Shown here in pieces: positions 8,694 through 16,885 of a stretch of 64,000 nt of DNA (positions are counted from its first letter, which is position 1; each line of letters starts with the position of its first letter). The notes under the pieces are model-generated. The model saw nothing but the letters and a program-made list of their open reading frames with translations. It had not been told where the DNA came from and ran no database searches. Source of the stretch: JAJXZJ01 sp050012855 (GTDB taxonomy: Bacteria; Verrucomicrobiota; Verrucomicrobiia; Limisphaerales; J093); NCBI GenBank assembly GCA_050012855.1, contig JBEKGJ010000022.1:1-64000 (forward strand). Reading direction: 5' to 3'. A program made the translations under genes and the position numbers.

Positions 8694-9977
8694 ATGAGCA
8701 CCATTGAAAAGATAAGCGCACTGGAAATTCTCGACTCTCGCGGCAACCCGACGCTCTCGGTGAGTGTCACGCTGGCCAACGGCGTCACCGCCTCGGCCGG
8801 CGTGCCCTCGGGCGCATCCACGGGCGAGAACGAGGCGGTTGAACTTCGCGACGGCGATAAGAAACGTTACGGAGGCAAGGGCGTGCTCAAGGCCGTGGCC
8901 AACGTCAACAAAACCATCGCCCCCAAGCTCGCCGGCCTGGACCCGTCGCGCCAGGCCGAGATTGACTACCGGATGATCGAACTCGACGGCACGCCGAACA
9001 AAGGCAAGCTCGGAGCCAATGCCATCCTGGGCGTTTCGATGGCGGTGGCCCGCGCGGCTTCAATGGACGCGGGACTGCCCCTTTACGCCTACCTCGGCGG
9101 CCCCGGTGCGGTGATCCTGCCGGCGCCGATGATGAACATTCTCAACGGCGGCAAACACGCGGACAACAGCGTGGATTTCCAGGAGTACATGGCCATGCCC
9201 GTCGGGGCGCCCACCTTCGCCGAAGCGTTGCGCTACGGGGCCGAGACCTTCCACGCGCTCAAGGCCATCCTGCACAAGAAGAAACTCGCCACCAGCGTCG
9301 GCGACGAAGGCGGGTTCGCGCCCAATCTCGAAAGCAACGAGCAGGCGGTCGAAGTCATCCTCGAAGCGATCGCCGCCGCCGGACTGAAGCCCGGCAAAGA
9401 CGTGGCCATCGCGCTGGACCCGGCTTCCAGTTCCTTCTTTGAAAACGGCAAATACGTGCTCGCCAAATCCGGCCAGGGCAACAAGACCAGCGATGAAATG
9501 ATCGCGCTCTATGGCGCGTGGATAAAGAAATATCCCATCGTCTCCATCGAAGACGGCCTCGCCGAGAATGACTGGGCCGGGTTCGCCAAACAGACGGCGG
9601 TAATGGGCAACCAGATCCAAATCGTCGGCGATGACCTCTACGTGACCAACACGAAATTCATTGCGCGGGGCATCCGGGAAAAGGCCAGCAACGCCGTGCT
9701 CATCAAGCTGAACCAGATTGGCACCGTCACCGAAACCATCGAAGCCATCCAGATGTGCCAGCGGGCCGGCTGGCGGTACGTCATCTCGCACCGCTCGGGA
9801 GAAACCGAGGACGCGTTCATGGCGGACTTCGCGGTGGCGATGGGGGGCGGCCAGGTCAAGACCGGCTCCGCCTGCCGCTCGGAGCGCATCGCTAAATACA
9901 ACCGGTTGCTGGTCATCGAAGCCGAACTGGGGGCCAGGGCGTGCTACGGCGGCCTGTGGTTCGGCCCGGGCAAGTAA
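8694..9977 (+). CDS. eno: enolase
   Basis: A 427-residue phosphopyruvate hydratase (2-phosphoglycerate to phosphoenolpyruvate). The visible motifs are DSRGNPT, PSGASTGENEAVELRD, GDEGGFAPN, SIEDGLAENDW, GDDLYVTN, the LIKLNQIGTVTET segment with the catalytic lysine, and SHRSGETED. Length and motifs are those of an active enzyme. Enolase is strongly inhibited by fluoride with phosphate and Mg2+, and a fluoride-inducible extra copy is a known way to offset inhibition. Its place as third gene behind riboswitch 1 fits that. Whether the genome has another eno is not visible here. Confidence 0.97.
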   Translation: MSTIEKISALEILDSRGNPTLSVSVTLANGVTASAGVPSGASTGENEAVELRDGDKKRYGGKGVLKAVANVNKTIAPKLAGLDPSRQAEIDYRMIELDGTPNKGKLGANAILGVSMAVARAASMDAGLPLYAYLGGPGAVILPAPMMNILNGGKHADNSVDFQEYMAMPVGAPTFAEALRYGAETFHALKAILHKKKLATSVGDEGGFAPNLESNEQAVEVILEAIAAAGLKPGKDVAIALDPASSSFFENGKYVLAKSGQGNKTSDEMIALYGAWIKKYPIVSIEDGLAENDWAGFAKQTAVMGNQIQIVGDDLYVTNTKFIARGIREKASNAVLIKLNQIGTVTETIEAIQMCQRAGWRYVISHRSGETEDAFMADFAVAMGGGQVKTGSACRSERIAKYNRLLVIEAELGARACYGGLWFGPGK

Positions 9978-9996
9978 GTTGCCACCGGGCGCCAGA

Positions 9997-10060
9997 CAGG
10001 CAATGGAGTTTGCCTGCCCCGGTGAGGGGAAAGTGCCGTGCGGCTGATGACTCCTACCGT
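9997..10060 (+). ncRNA. fluoride (crcB) riboswitch 2
   Basis: GGCAATGGAGTTTGCC starts at 9999, with a CCCCGGTGAGGGG hairpin, a GTGCCG segment in place of AACCGCC, and GGCTGATGACTCCTACC ending at 10058. GGAGT/ACTCC pairing is as in riboswitch 1. The 3' strand ACTCCTACCG (10050-10059) can instead pair with CGGTAGCGAGT (10078-10088), which ends one base before the ATG at 10090. The alternative hairpin would therefore occlude the initiation region. It controls the P-loop ATPase and the following helical protein, which are not classic fluoride genes. Confidence 0.9.
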
Positions 10061-10089
10061 ATCAATGCTTTTTGCAGCGGTAGCGAGTC

Positions 10090-10812
10090 ATGCAAACGAC
10101 GAGTACGACGAATCCACCGGGGCTGGCGCTTCCTTTCGTGGGCCGGGAAAAGGAACTTGCGCGGCTCAACCAACTGCACGCGCAGCGCAAGCACGTCCTG
10201 ATTCTCGGCCCGGCCGGCGTGGGCAAGTCGGCGCTGCTGGCGCGCCTTCGGCAACAACTCCCTTTGCTGTTGTGCCCGCATTCGGAGCACTTTGGGGAGA
10301 TCTGCGAGAGCTTGGAAGGCGAACTGGACCTCAGCGCCGCCAACCTCAAGCTCGTGCAACGCAAAAAGCGGTTGCGCCAGGCGCTGGCCGAGGCGGGCAA
10401 GACGGTCGTGTTCGACGGTCTTGGCTGGACCACGCCCAAGCTCAGTTCGTTTCTCGAAACCGTGATGGCTCGAGTGCCGGTGTGGATCGCCACACGCTCG
10501 GAACGTTCGTGGAACATCGGACATTTCTGGTTGCAGCTCGCGCGATTCGAGCGGGTGGAGTTACATCCGTTTCACCTGCCGGAAACGCAGGCGCTGGTCG
10601 AGGCCATGGTGAAACGCAGGATGATACCACCCGATACACGGCGCATCGTCGAGTGGCTGCAACGGCGCTCGGCGGGCAACCCATTGGTGTTGCGTGAATT
10701 GTTCGCGGAGCTGGCCAACGGCCATTACGACCTGAGCAATCCGCTGGCCTTGCGGCGGCTGGATTTGGACCGGCGCATTCACGAGGTTTTTCCGGTGGGC
10801 GGGGAGTTATGA
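10090..10812 (+). CDS. P-loop ATPase (AAA/STAND-like), fluoride-riboswitch controlled
   Basis: A 240-residue protein. After a short N-terminus it has FVGREKEL (typical of AAA/ORC-like or STAND ATPases), then Walker A GPAGVGKSA at 40-48. A Walker B-like TVVFDGLGW follows near 113, with ATRSERSW after it (sensor-1-like), then a helical lid rich in R and L. It is short: no sensor or effector domain follows. The start codon lies directly behind riboswitch 2, and its stop overlaps the next start by ATGA. By context it is part of the fluoride response; what it remodels is unknown. An activator or chaperone for the dynamin-like GTPase encoded nearby is one possibility (inference). Confidence 0.75.
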   Translation: MQTTSTTNPPGLALPFVGREKELARLNQLHAQRKHVLILGPAGVGKSALLARLRQQLPLLLCPHSEHFGEICESLEGELDLSAANLKLVQRKKRLRQALAEAGKTVVFDGLGWTTPKLSSFLETVMARVPVWIATRSERSWNIGHFWLQLARFERVELHPFHLPETQALVEAMVKRRMIPPDTRRIVEWLQRRSAGNPLVLRELFAELANGHYDLSNPLALRRLDLDRRIHEVFPVGGEL

Positions 10813-11390
10813 ACGACAACCACCAGCGCCATTTGCTCGTGACTTTCCGGCACATTGATAACCTGCTGTCGGAAGCCGAACGCGTTCTGGCCACGGCGGG
10901 TTCGGCGTCGCCGTTTGCCGAATGCACGCAGGACTCGACGCCGGTGCAGCGGAAGGTGATTCACGACTACCTCCAGCGCGTGCGGGAAGCGATGGCGCAC
11001 GCCATGGCGGACCTGAGTTTGCCCCGGCCCGCGCCGATTTGTGGGGCGCTGTGGGCGGCGCGTGGGCACATCAGCTTCGCCAGCATTGCCGTCGCCGAGA
11101 TGGAACCGCAGGGGATGCGGGGCTATGGCGCGCTCTCGGAAGCGGACGCCAAGGCGATTGATGGCGTCGTCGCTGAACTCAACGCCGCACCGGAACGGCT
11201 GGTGGCGTATCTCGCCAAGGGTCCCGATGCCGACCTTCAGGCGCGGCTGCACAGCTGGAACAGACCCGTGACGAAGTTCCGTTGCTCGGCGAGTTGGAGC
11301 GCGTCATCACGGCGCATGGGTTGGTCGAGTTCCGCCGCTGGCTCACGAGGGTCTTGCTTTCGGGGGCCAGAACAATTAGGGTCTGTTTAG
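10809..11390 (+). CDS. helical hypothetical protein, probable 3' frameshift
   Basis: A 193-residue product as read, with no recognised family. The first 147 residues have a normal amphipathic-helix composition. From about base 11250 the frame turns Ser/Trp/Arg-rich. The sequence one frame over reads QLEQTRDEVPLLGELERV, ITAHGLVEFRRWLTRVLL, a credible helical C-terminus, open to 11453-11455. Restoring one G in CTGCACAG would join the two. So either this gene is recently frameshifted or the base is a sequencing error. It is translationally coupled to the ATPase (ATGA) and under riboswitch 2. The repaired frame would run through riboswitch 3. Confidence 0.6.
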   Translation: MNDNHQRHLLVTFRHIDNLLSEAERVLATAGSASPFAECTQDSTPVQRKVIHDYLQRVREAMAHAMADLSLPRPAPICGALWAARGHISFASIAVAEMEPQGMRGYGALSEADAKAIDGVVAELNAAPERLVAYLAKGPDADLQARLHSWNRPVTKFRCSASWSASSRRMGWSSSAAGSRGSCFRGPEQLGSV

Positions 11391-11450
11391 GCAATGGGGT
11401 TTGCCTGCCCGCCTCACGGGGAACCGCCTTCTGGCTGATGACTCCTCCCG
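11389..11450 (+). ncRNA. fluoride (crcB) riboswitch 3
   Basis: GGCAATGGGGTTTGCC starts at 11390, followed by a hairpin, GAACCGCC, and GGCTGATGACTCCTCCC ending at 11449. GGGGT/ACTCC pairing includes one G-U wobble. The alternative pairing is ACTC...CCGA (11441-11451) with TCGG...GAGT (11460-11471), ending one base before the ATG at 11473, the same geometry as riboswitch 2. The aptamer begins at the stop codon of the preceding gene. It precedes the metallophosphoesterase-dUTPase and dynamin-like GTPase genes. Confidence 0.9.
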
Positions 11451-11472
11451 AATGAAGCGTCGGTTGTGAGTT

Positions 11473-12609
11473 ATGAAGTTGCTGATTGTCTCCGACATCC
11501 ACGGCAACTGGCCCGCCCTGCAAGCGGTGTTGCAGGCCGAGCCGGATGCCGACCAGATTCTGTGCCTGGGCGACCTGGTCAATTACGGCCCGCAACCGGT
11601 CGAGTGCGTCCAATGGGCCATGCAGCAACTCGGCCCGGAGTGGCTGATCCAAGGCAACCACGACCGCGCCGTGGGCCGGGACGAGGAACCGAATTGCTCG
11701 GTTTCCTACCAGGATTTGGCCGCCGCCACCCAGGCGGTGAGCGCGCGTTTATTGTCGCCCGAGCTGAAGCGATTCCTCGCCACGCTGGAGCCCTTGCAGC
11801 GCTTTCAGTTGGGCGAGGCCGTCTTTGCCGCCTGCCACGCGATTCCTTCGGACCCACTTTATCACTACCTGCCGGAAAATAGTCCCATCACCTTGTGGGA
11901 ATCGGAACTCAACACGGTTGGGTATCCGGACTTCCTGCTGCTCGGCCACACCCATGTACCGATGAAGACCCGGTTTCGCCGGACCCTCGTGGTCAACCCC
12001 GGGAGCGTCGGCCAGCCCAGGCACGGCGATCCGAACGCGGCCTACGCGATCTGGGTGGACGGCGAGGTCGTGCTGCGGCGTGCTCCGTATAAGGTGGAGC
12101 AAACGATCCGCGCCTATGACGGTTTGGGCTTGGACCGGCAAACGGTCGAAGTGCTTGGCGAAGTGTTGCGCACCGGTGGACATCTGCCGCTGGACCAGAC
12201 GCCCACGGAGCTGTTGAGCGCGTTTTACCAGAAGCACCCGGAGAAGCTGGAGGCGATGTTCTACCTGCAACGCCTGTTGAACCGGCGGATCGGCGTGGAC
12301 ACGGACCGGTTGACCGAAGCGGAGCGGCAGCAATGGGTTTTGAACTACTGCCGGGCGATGGTGCAGGAAGTGGCCGAGTTGACCGACTGCGTGCCGTGGA
12401 AATGGTGGGCCAGCTACCAGCAGTTCGACAAGCAGAACGCCCGGGTCGAGATCGCGGACCTGCTGCACTTCCTCATCTCGCTGGCCCAGGTGATGGAGAT
12501 CACGTCGGAGGAGTTGTTCGATCTCTACATCAAAAAGCACCGGCTGAACCTGACGCGGCAGGACGCCGGCTACACGGTCAAAGACGAAACCGACAACCGA
12601 CCCATCTGA
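11473..12609 (+). CDS. metallophosphoesterase-dimeric dUTPase fusion
   Basis: A 378-residue two-domain protein. Residues 1-200 are a calcineurin-like metallophosphoesterase of the YfcE type: D8-x-H10, GD at 33-34, GNHD at 61-64, GHTH at 158-161. Residues about 245-378 match the all-alpha dimeric dUTPase family: E299-x-x-E302 with a following WKWW, then E326-x-x-D329 for metal binding. The fusion would join a phosphodiesterase or phosphatase to a dUTP/dUDP hydrolase. It is first in the third fluoride transcription unit, three bases ahead of the GTPase. Both activities are Mg/Mn phosphoryl chemistry that fluoride complexes can affect. I know of no described role in fluoride defence. Confidence 0.85.
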   Translation: MKLLIVSDIHGNWPALQAVLQAEPDADQILCLGDLVNYGPQPVECVQWAMQQLGPEWLIQGNHDRAVGRDEEPNCSVSYQDLAAATQAVSARLLSPELKRFLATLEPLQRFQLGEAVFAACHAIPSDPLYHYLPENSPITLWESELNTVGYPDFLLLGHTHVPMKTRFRRTLVVNPGSVGQPRHGDPNAAYAIWVDGEVVLRRAPYKVEQTIRAYDGLGLDRQTVEVLGEVLRTGGHLPLDQTPTELLSAFYQKHPEKLEAMFYLQRLLNRRIGVDTDRLTEAERQQWVLNYCRAMVQEVAELTDCVPWKWWASYQQFDKQNARVEIADLLHFLISLAQVMEITSEELFDLYIKKHRLNLTRQDAGYTVKDETDNRPI

Positions 12610-12612
12610 AAA

Positions 12613-14280
12613 ATGACGAGGGTCAATGGCATTCTCGATCGCGTCACGGATCTGGTTGACCGGTTTCACCTGCTAAATCTGCGACCGCAAATCATCGCGT
12701 GCCAGGAGCAGCGTGCCGCGCCGGACCGCATTGACGTGGCGGTGTTCGGGCGATTCAAGGCCGGCAAAAGTTCCTTCCTGAATCACCTCGCGGGGCGGGC
12801 GGCACTGCCCATCGGCGTGCTGCCGCTGACGGCGATCATCACCCGCCTGCGCCACGGGCCGGTGGAGCGGGCGGCGGTTCGGTTTCTCGACGGCACGACG
12901 AAGTCAATTCCGTTGGACGACCTCGGCCTTTACGTGGGCGAGAACGAAAATCCGCACAACACCCGGCAAGTGGCGGGCGTGGAAGTGGAGTTGCCCGCGC
13001 TCCAATCCTTCGCGCCGCTGGAATTCGTGGACACGCCGGGATTGGGGAGCGCGTTCACGCACAACACCGAGGCCACCCTTCATTGGCTGCCCAACGTGGG
13101 CGCGGCCCTGGTGGCCGTGAGCGCCGATGCGCCGCTCTCCGAACGCGACCTGAACTTGATTGATGAATTGCGCCGCCACACGCCCAAAATAGCGCTGCTG
13201 CTGACGAAGGCGGATCTGCTGACGGAGTCGCAGCGAGCCGAAGTGCGGGATTTCCTGCGCCGGCAACTGGCCGAACGCTGGGGCAATGATGGCCTGCCCG
13301 TGTTCTTCTATTCGATCAAACCCGAGTTGCCGGAGTTGAAGACGACCCTGGTGGAGCGTCTCCTCGAACCGCTGCGCCAGGATCGCGGCGCGGCGGCACA
13401 GCAAATCCTGCGGCACAAACTCATTTCGCTCATCAGCCAGGCCCTCGACTATTTGCGCGTCGCGCTGGCGGCGGCGACCCAGGCGGCAACTTCGCGGCAG
13501 GCGCTGCACGACCGGCTGTTGGAAGAACGCGGGCGATTCGACGCGCTGCGCGAAGAACTGCATTTGCTGGCTCACGACGTGGCCGGGCAGGCGCTGGAAC
13601 AATCCGTGCAACGCCTGCAGCCGGTTCAGCGGACGTTGCAGGCCCAAGTCATCGCCGATTTGGAGGCGCAGTTGCGGCAGTGGCGGCTGCCGTTGCCGCC
13701 GCTGCTGGAGGCCTGGCGTGACTGGCTGAACGATTGCCTCAAGCGCGACTTGAACGCGGTGTCGCAGGCGCAGCGCGGGATGTTTTGCGAGCCGTTGCAG
13801 AAGGCGCGCGAACGCCTGACCCGCGCGCTCCGCGCCTTTCAGGACCGGCTGGCCGAGCACGTGAAGGCCGCGCTCGGCGTGACGCTGACGCCGCGCGAGT
13901 TCGCGCTGGAATTGCGCGAGCCGTCCGCCCCGCCGGTGCATGTGTCCCATGCCTTCGACGCAGCGTTCACCACGCTTGGCTGGCTCATTCCGCTGACGCT
14001 TTTCCGCCCGCCGATCGGGCGCGTGCTGCGGCGCAAGGCGCGTTGGGAAGTGGAGAAAAACCTGTCGCGGCTGGCGGCGGACTGGCAAATACGCGTCAGC
14101 GCCGGCGTCCAGGAGCTGCGGCGCCAGGCCGAGCAATATGCGCTCAACGAGCTGGCGACGCTGGAACAAATGCTGGCCCAGGGCCAATCGAACCAGCCGC
14201 AACTGGAGCAGGCGATCGCTTTGTTGACCGAGGCACTGGCGAAAATGCACGGCCCACGAACTGAAACAACACGTCCATGA
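12613..14280 (+). CDS. dynamin-like GTPase, fluoride-riboswitch unit
   Basis: A 555-residue large GTPase. G1 is GRFKAGKSS at 46-54, the G2 threonine is in PLTA at about 71-74, G3 is DTPG at 140-143 and G4 is TKAD at 198-201. Long helical, Gln/Leu/Arg-rich stalk segments follow to the C-terminus. A hydrophobic stretch near 455-470 (TTLGWLIPLTLF) could be a membrane paddle. This is the bacterial dynamin-like layout, which in other cases acts in membrane remodelling or repair. It starts three bases after the MPE-dUTPase stop, so it is co-translated and under riboswitch 3. Membrane protection under HF stress is an inference. Confidence 0.85.
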   Translation: MTRVNGILDRVTDLVDRFHLLNLRPQIIACQEQRAAPDRIDVAVFGRFKAGKSSFLNHLAGRAALPIGVLPLTAIITRLRHGPVERAAVRFLDGTTKSIPLDDLGLYVGENENPHNTRQVAGVEVELPALQSFAPLEFVDTPGLGSAFTHNTEATLHWLPNVGAALVAVSADAPLSERDLNLIDELRRHTPKIALLLTKADLLTESQRAEVRDFLRRQLAERWGNDGLPVFFYSIKPELPELKTTLVERLLEPLRQDRGAAAQQILRHKLISLISQALDYLRVALAAATQAATSRQALHDRLLEERGRFDALREELHLLAHDVAGQALEQSVQRLQPVQRTLQAQVIADLEAQLRQWRLPLPPLLEAWRDWLNDCLKRDLNAVSQAQRGMFCEPLQKARERLTRALRAFQDRLAEHVKAALGVTLTPREFALELREPSAPPVHVSHAFDAAFTTLGWLIPLTLFRPPIGRVLRRKARWEVEKNLSRLAADWQIRVSAGVQELRRQAEQYALNELATLEQMLAQGQSNQPQLEQAIALLTEALAKMHGPRTETTRP

Positions 14281-14512
14281 TGTGGAACCATTTCAGCACC
14301 GGCTGCGCGAGTGATTTGCGAATTACGATTTTCGATTTACGAATTACGCGACTTGCAGAAAACCGAGGCCCTCACAAATCAGAATAACGGCTCGCTGATG
14401 TGGCTCATCTTGGTGGGAAGAGTTCACCATCGAGCGTTCGATGAGTGACAGCTTGCACAAAGCGCCGTTTTGCGTTTGACAGCGGCGGCGACGATGCTGC
14501 CAGCCATCCGGA
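14281..14512. other. intergenic, AT-rich repeat spacer
   Basis: Contains TTGCGAATTACGATTTTCG followed by ATTTACGAATTACG, a short imperfect repeat of the kind seen in other spacers. A TTGACA box lies near 14476, which could be the -35 of the MFS gene. No riboswitch core is present, so the MFS gene is probably outside the fluoride regulon. Confidence 0.35.
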
Positions 14513-15763
14513 ATGAATCTCCAGCGGACGAATGAACAACGACCAGTGACGTTGACGAAAAGGAAACCGAGCGTTCCTTGGCTGAATCGCACCGTTCTCG
14601 GGGTCGGTTTCGCCTCGTTCTTCAGCGACTGGTCCCACGAAACGGCCACCACCGTCATGCCCGCCTTCCTGGCGACGCTCGGGGTTTCGGCGGCGTGGCT
14701 GGGACTGATCGAGGGCGTCTCCGACGGTCTGTCCAGTTTCGCCAAGCTCGCGTCCGGGTTCTACACGGACCGCTTGCGCCGGCGGAAACCCATTGCCGTG
14801 GCCGGCTATGTCCTGACCGCACTGGGCACGGCCTCCTTTGCGCTGGCCACAAGCGCATGGCACGTCCTGGTGGGCCGCGCACTGGCCTGGTTTGGCCGGG
14901 GCGTCCGCACCCCGGTGCGCAAGGCGCTCGTGAGCGGCTCGGTTGATCGCGAGACCTACGGCCGCGCCTTCGGCTTCGAGCGCATGATGGACACCGTCGG
15001 CGCCATCGCCGGTCCGGCGACCGCCCTTCTGCTCCTGACCGCCCTGAACCACCGGTATGCGCCCCTGTTTGCGCTGACGCTGATTCCCGGCCTGCTGGCG
15101 GCCGGCTGCATCGGCGTGGGCATCACCGAGCGCGAGCGCAAACCCGTGGCGCACGTCTCCTTTGGCCGGAGCCTGCGTTCCCTGCCCTGCCCCTTCCGGC
15201 GCTTTCTCGTCGCCGTGGGTCTTTTTGGATTAGGCGACTTCGCGCATTCGCTGCTCATCCTGTTGGCGACGCAGAAACTGACTCCGGTCCTCGGTCCAGC
15301 CAAAGCGGCGAGCATCGCGGTGGGGCTTTATGTCTTGCATAACGTCTGCTCCGGCGGGTTCGCGTTCGTCGCCGGCTGGCTGGGCGACCGATGGGACAAA
15401 CGCCGGTTGCTGGCGGCCGGGTACGGCCTTGCCGCCATCAACGCCGTCGCCATCATCGTGCTGCCGATGACTCCCGTCGCGCTGGCGCTGGTTTTCATCC
15501 TCGGCGGCACCTACGTCGCGGTCGAAGACACCCTCGAGGACGCGCTGAGCGCGGAATTGACGGAGGAAGCGCAGCACGGCATGGCGTTCGGCGTCCTCGC
15601 CACCGTGAATGGGGTGGGCGATTTCGTTTCGAGCATTGTGGTGGGGGCGCTCTGGACCACGGCGGGCACGGGCGCGGCGCTGGGCTACAGCGCGGTGTTG
15701 TTTGCCGCCGGCGCCCTGTTGGTGTTGCGCATCCGGACCGCGCCCTCCGCCGGGCCGGCCTGA
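14513..15763 (+). CDS. MFS transporter
   Basis: A 416-residue integral membrane protein with about 12 helices. The signature loop DRLRRRKPIAVAGY lies between helices 2 and 3, and GRGVRTPVRKAL near helix 4-5 resembles the proton-linked MFS exporters found beside stress genes. The second half repeats the pattern with GDRWDKRRLLAAGY. Substrate is unknown. It lies 230 bases after the fluoride GTPase with its own spacer and no aptamer. The start MNLQRT was chosen because it precedes the first transmembrane helix by about 30 residues and no better ribosome site is visible. Confidence 0.85.
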   Translation: MNLQRTNEQRPVTLTKRKPSVPWLNRTVLGVGFASFFSDWSHETATTVMPAFLATLGVSAAWLGLIEGVSDGLSSFAKLASGFYTDRLRRRKPIAVAGYVLTALGTASFALATSAWHVLVGRALAWFGRGVRTPVRKALVSGSVDRETYGRAFGFERMMDTVGAIAGPATALLLLTALNHRYAPLFALTLIPGLLAAGCIGVGITERERKPVAHVSFGRSLRSLPCPFRRFLVAVGLFGLGDFAHSLLILLATQKLTPVLGPAKAASIAVGLYVLHNVCSGGFAFVAGWLGDRWDKRRLLAAGYGLAAINAVAIIVLPMTPVALALVFILGGTYVAVEDTLEDALSAELTEEAQHGMAFGVLATVNGVGDFVSSIVVGALWTTAGTGAALGYSAVLFAAGALLVLRIRTAPSAGPA

Positions 15764-15820
15764 GGGACAGGCCTGAGGGCACCGCTTGCCCGCCGCGCCA
15801 CTCGATGGTTCACTCGCGGG

Positions 15821-16882
15821 ATGGCGCTGCCGCACAAAATCTCCACGCTCCTTTACGCCTTCGACGAACCGGGCCGGGTCTTGTTGCTCGAAAGGACCAG
15901 GGAACCGAACCGCGGGCAATGGAGCCCGTTTGGCGGCAAGTTGAAAACCGGCATCGGCGAGTCGCCGTGGGCCTGCGCCTGTCGCGAGGCCGCCGAGGAA
16001 ACCGGTCTGCAACTCGAACCGGCCGACCTGCACCTCACCGGCATCGTCAGCGAACACGGCTACCAAGGGCAGGCGCACTGGCTGATGTTCCTGTTCGAGG
16101 TGAAACCGCGGCTGCGGACACTGCCACCGCCCCACCGCGAGGGAAGGTTCGCGTTCTTCGCGCCGGAAGCCATCGCCGCGCTCAACCTGCCACCGACGGA
16201 TCGGGAGATGATCTGGCCGCTCTTCTGGCGTCACCGCGGCGGTTTTTTCGCGGCCCACTGCCACACCCATCCCGGCGGCCGCAACACCTGGACCATCGAA
16301 GCCAGCAACGCGGAATTCGCACCCGGCCCCGACAACAACGGTGGTGAACAACGCCCCGGAACAACGGAAACCGTCGTGCCGGGGCCGTTGATTGACCAGC
16401 ACAGCGACGAGCACTTCATGGACGAGGCGCTCCGCCAGGCACGACGCGCCGCCGCCGCGGAGGAAGTGCCGGTCGGCGCGGTGATCGTGCGGGCGGGCCG
16501 CGTGATCGCCCGCGCCTTCAACCAGGTCGAGTTGCTCCACGACGCCACCGCCCACGCCGAGATGCTGGCCCTGACCCAGGCGCAGGCGGCCGTCGGCGAC
16601 TGGCGGTTGACGGACTGCACCATCTTCGTCACCAAGGAGCCCTGCCCCATGTGCGCCGGGGCCATCGTGCAGGCCCGGATCGGCCGGGTCGTATTTGGCG
16701 CGGGCGACCCGAAGGCCGGTGCGGCGGGCGGCGCGATGAACCTGCTCCAGTTTCCAACGCTGAATCACCGCTGCAATCTCACCGGCGGGGTGCGGGCGAC
16801 GGAGACGCGAGCATTGCTGCGTGGATTCTTCGCCGGTCAGCGTGCGAAGCGGACCCACCCCCCGGCGGAAGCCGGCGGGTGA
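15821..16882 (+). CDS. Nudix hydrolase-tRNA adenosine deaminase fusion
   Basis: A 353-residue protein. Residues 5-140 are a Nudix domain with GGKLKTGIGESP and REAAEETG; the box has a two-residue insertion, as in the GGKLE-x-x-TGES subgroup. Residues about 200-345 are a TadA-type deaminase: H245-A-E247 and PCPMC (C275, C278). TadA makes inosine at the wobble position of tRNA-Arg. A linker of about 55 residues (145-200), rich in Gly, Pro and Asn, joins them. An internal ATG at 16418 could give a free TadA. The Nudix half may clean up an oxidised or deaminated nucleotide (inference). The frame is continuous, so the fusion is not a calling artefact. Confidence 0.88.
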   Translation: MALPHKISTLLYAFDEPGRVLLLERTREPNRGQWSPFGGKLKTGIGESPWACACREAAEETGLQLEPADLHLTGIVSEHGYQGQAHWLMFLFEVKPRLRTLPPPHREGRFAFFAPEAIAALNLPPTDREMIWPLFWRHRGGFFAAHCHTHPGGRNTWTIEASNAEFAPGPDNNGGEQRPGTTETVVPGPLIDQHSDEHFMDEALRQARRAAAAEEVPVGAVIVRAGRVIARAFNQVELLHDATAHAEMLALTQAQAAVGDWRLTDCTIFVTKEPCPMCAGAIVQARIGRVVFGAGDPKAGAAGGAMNLLQFPTLNHRCNLTGGVRATETRALLRGFFAGQRAKRTHPPAEAGG

Positions 16883-16885
16883 GGT

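Noticed and set aside
14390..14470. Possible fourth fluoride riboswitch before the MFS gene (GCTGATGTGGCTC)
   Set aside because: Only a short resemblance to the 3' part. No GGCAATGG 5' part and no pairing partner.
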